Notes under the pieces: generated by a model | Database searches by the model: none | What the model saw: only the letters and a program-made list of their open reading frames with translations | What the model was told of the DNA's origin: nothing | Position numbers and translations under genes: made by a program | In this document: piece by piece, positions 5,101-6,044 of the stretch | How the letters are laid out: the number at the start of each line of letters is the position of its first letter | Position numbering within the stretch: the first letter of the stretch is position 1 | From: Pirellulales bacterium | GTDB taxonomy: Bacteria > Planctomycetota > Planctomycetia > Pirellulales > JAICIG01 | Assembly: GCA_025924495.1 (NCBI GenBank) | Contig: JAICIG010000466.1 | Span: 1-6,044, forward strand | DNA length: 6,044 bases | Direction: 5' to 3'

Positions 5101-6044
5101 ATGACAGCAACCAGCTTGCAACTGGACGATTTGCTCGCGCCGATCGACGTCGCGACCTTTTTCCGCGACACGTGGGAAAAAGAACCGTTGGCCGTGAGCC
5201 GGGCCGATGCAGGGCGCTACGCTGGGTTGTTTTCGATGCGCAACATCGACGAGGTCATTGCCTTTAGCCGGCCCAAGTTTGCCGATCAGGCCGCGTTTCG
5301 ATCCGCAGCGCTGAGTCCTCCGACCTATGTTCGCGGCCTTCTCGCTGATTCGCAGCCACTGATGCCTGCCTCAAGTCCAGGCGTGGCTCAGTTGCGGCAA
5401 GTCTTCGAACAGGGCAAAAGCCTGGTCATTATGGCCATGCAGCATCGTTGGCCGGCGATCGCTCAGTTGTGCCGCAACTTGGAAGCGCAATTCCACTGTC
5501 CGGTGCATGCCAACATGTACCTCACTCCGCCCGGATCGCAGGGCTTCGCCGCCCATTTCGATCCGCATGAGGTGTTCGTCTTACAGCTCGAAGGAGTCAA
5601 ATATTGGCGGCTATACGGTCCAGGGGCGGCACTGCCATTGGCTTCGGACGGAGCGGCCGCGCCAGCCCGGCCCTCGAGACCTGCACAAGAGATCCGGCTG
5701 GAGCCGGGGGATCTCTTATACATCCCGCGGGGGCACCTGCACGAAGCGTTCACGTCGGACGAGACGTCGCTGCACCTGACCGTCGGAGTTAACGTCTATC
5801 GCTGGGCTGATCTGCTGCACCACGCGCTGGACGCCGTCAGCCGCCGAGACGTGCGATTTCGGGAGTCGATTCCGGGGGGCGCGCTGCCGGCCGATCGATG
5901 CAAGCTGAACCATTCCTTTCGCCAGCTACTCGAAGCTCTTGCTCAAGACGCCGCCAACGAAGCATTTTTCGACGAGGCCTTCGATTCCCTCGGCGATCAA
6001 TTTTTCGATCAACTGCAGATGCTGCCGAACGGACGATTTGCAGC
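5101..6044 (+). CDS. JmjC/Cupin_4 2-oxoglutarate oxygenase, ribosomal-oxygenase-like (3' end outside window)
   Basis: The frame is open from the ATG at 5101 to the window end (314 residues); an in-frame TAA at 5074-5076 limits the start, and GGGA at 5089-5092 is a modest ribosome site. The N-terminus has the family's entry motif FFRDTWEKEPLAV (20-32). The double-stranded beta-helix core carries the Fe(II) triad: His152 and Asp154 in AAHFDPHE, and distal His214 in YIPRGHLHEAF. Lys167 in LEGVKYW sits where NO66 and related enzymes bind the 2-oxoglutarate carboxylate. SLHLTVG (223-229) is another family motif. Known relatives hydroxylate ribosomal proteins: YcfD/RoxA acts on an arginine of uL16, while MINA53 and NO66 act on histidines of uL15 (Rpl27a) and uL2 (Rpl8). 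This protein is likely a cytoplasmic protein hydroxylase, but its substrate cannot be read from the sequence. Residues from about 236 are helical and should lead to the dimerisation and winged-helix region. The missing end is probably short, since RoxA-type enzymes have about 370-400 residues. Confidence 0.92.
   Translation, partial: MTATSLQLDDLLAPIDVATFFRDTWEKEPLAVSRADAGRYAGLFSMRNIDEVIAFSRPKFADQAAFRSAALSPPTYVRGLLADSQPLMPASSPGVAQLRQVFEQGKSLVIMAMQHRWPAIAQLCRNLEAQFHCPVHANMYLTPPGSQGFAAHFDPHEVFVLQLEGVKYWRLYGPGAALPLASDGAAAPARPSRPAQEIRLEPGDLLYIPRGHLHEAFTSDETSLHLTVGVNVYRWADLLHHALDAVSRRDVRFRESIPGGALPADRCKLNHSFRQLLEALAQDAANEAFFDEAFDSLGDQFFDQLQMLPNGRFA

Noticed and set aside
4845..5267. Plus-strand 140-codon frame, or 126 codons from the ATG at 4887
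   Set aside because: It overlaps the oxygenase gene out of frame by 167 bases, where it becomes Arg-rich shadow sequence; no domain is seen.

Overview
The window looks like chromosomal DNA from a planctomycete, probably of the Pirellulales type. The evidence is a secretin with a long Pro/Ala/Arg-rich tail after the pore domain, a co-oriented proline/glutamine-rich lipoprotein of a kind I associate with this group, a glycine-rich exported BON-domain protein, moderately high G+C content and weak Shine-Dalgarno signals. The taxonomic call is inference from gene content and recall, not from a search. There are no tRNA or rRNA genes, insertion sequences or CRISPR arrays.

Left part (1-2740), envelope module: the window opens inside a secretin-family gene whose final 300 codons are present (1-903, +). 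After 87 bases comes a probable lipoprotein gene (991-2184, +), very likely co-transcribed. Facing it on the minus strand is an exported BON-domain protein (1874-2740). The two convergent genes overlap tail to tail by 311 bases, and the overlap carries most of the BON fold on one strand and the disordered lipoprotein tail on the other. BON domains are also found inside some secretins of the RcpA/CpaC type, so secretin, lipoprotein and BON protein may act together at the outer membrane.

Middle (2741-4392): a 221-base spacer holds an imperfect inverted repeat built on the sequence CGCAAC. Next comes a minus-strand sensor histidine kinase with a CHASE3-type sensor region between two membrane segments and complete H, N, G1, F and G2 boxes. 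No response regulator is present in the window.

Right part (4393-6044): a 708-base divergent intergenic region contains no convincing gene. It does contain a 16-bp near-palindrome and a good sigma70-like promoter (TTGACG, 16-base spacer, TATAAA) pointing right, about 230 bases ahead of the last gene. That gene (5101 to the window end, +, incomplete at its 3' end) encodes a JmjC/Cupin_4 2-oxoglutarate and Fe(II) oxygenase resembling the ribosomal oxygenases YcfD/RoxA and NO66/MINA, with its metal triad intact.

Most of the window is ordinary planctomycete gene content. The items most worth following are the 311-base antisense coding overlap, the inverted repeats in the two intergenic regions, and the long leader of the oxygenase gene.
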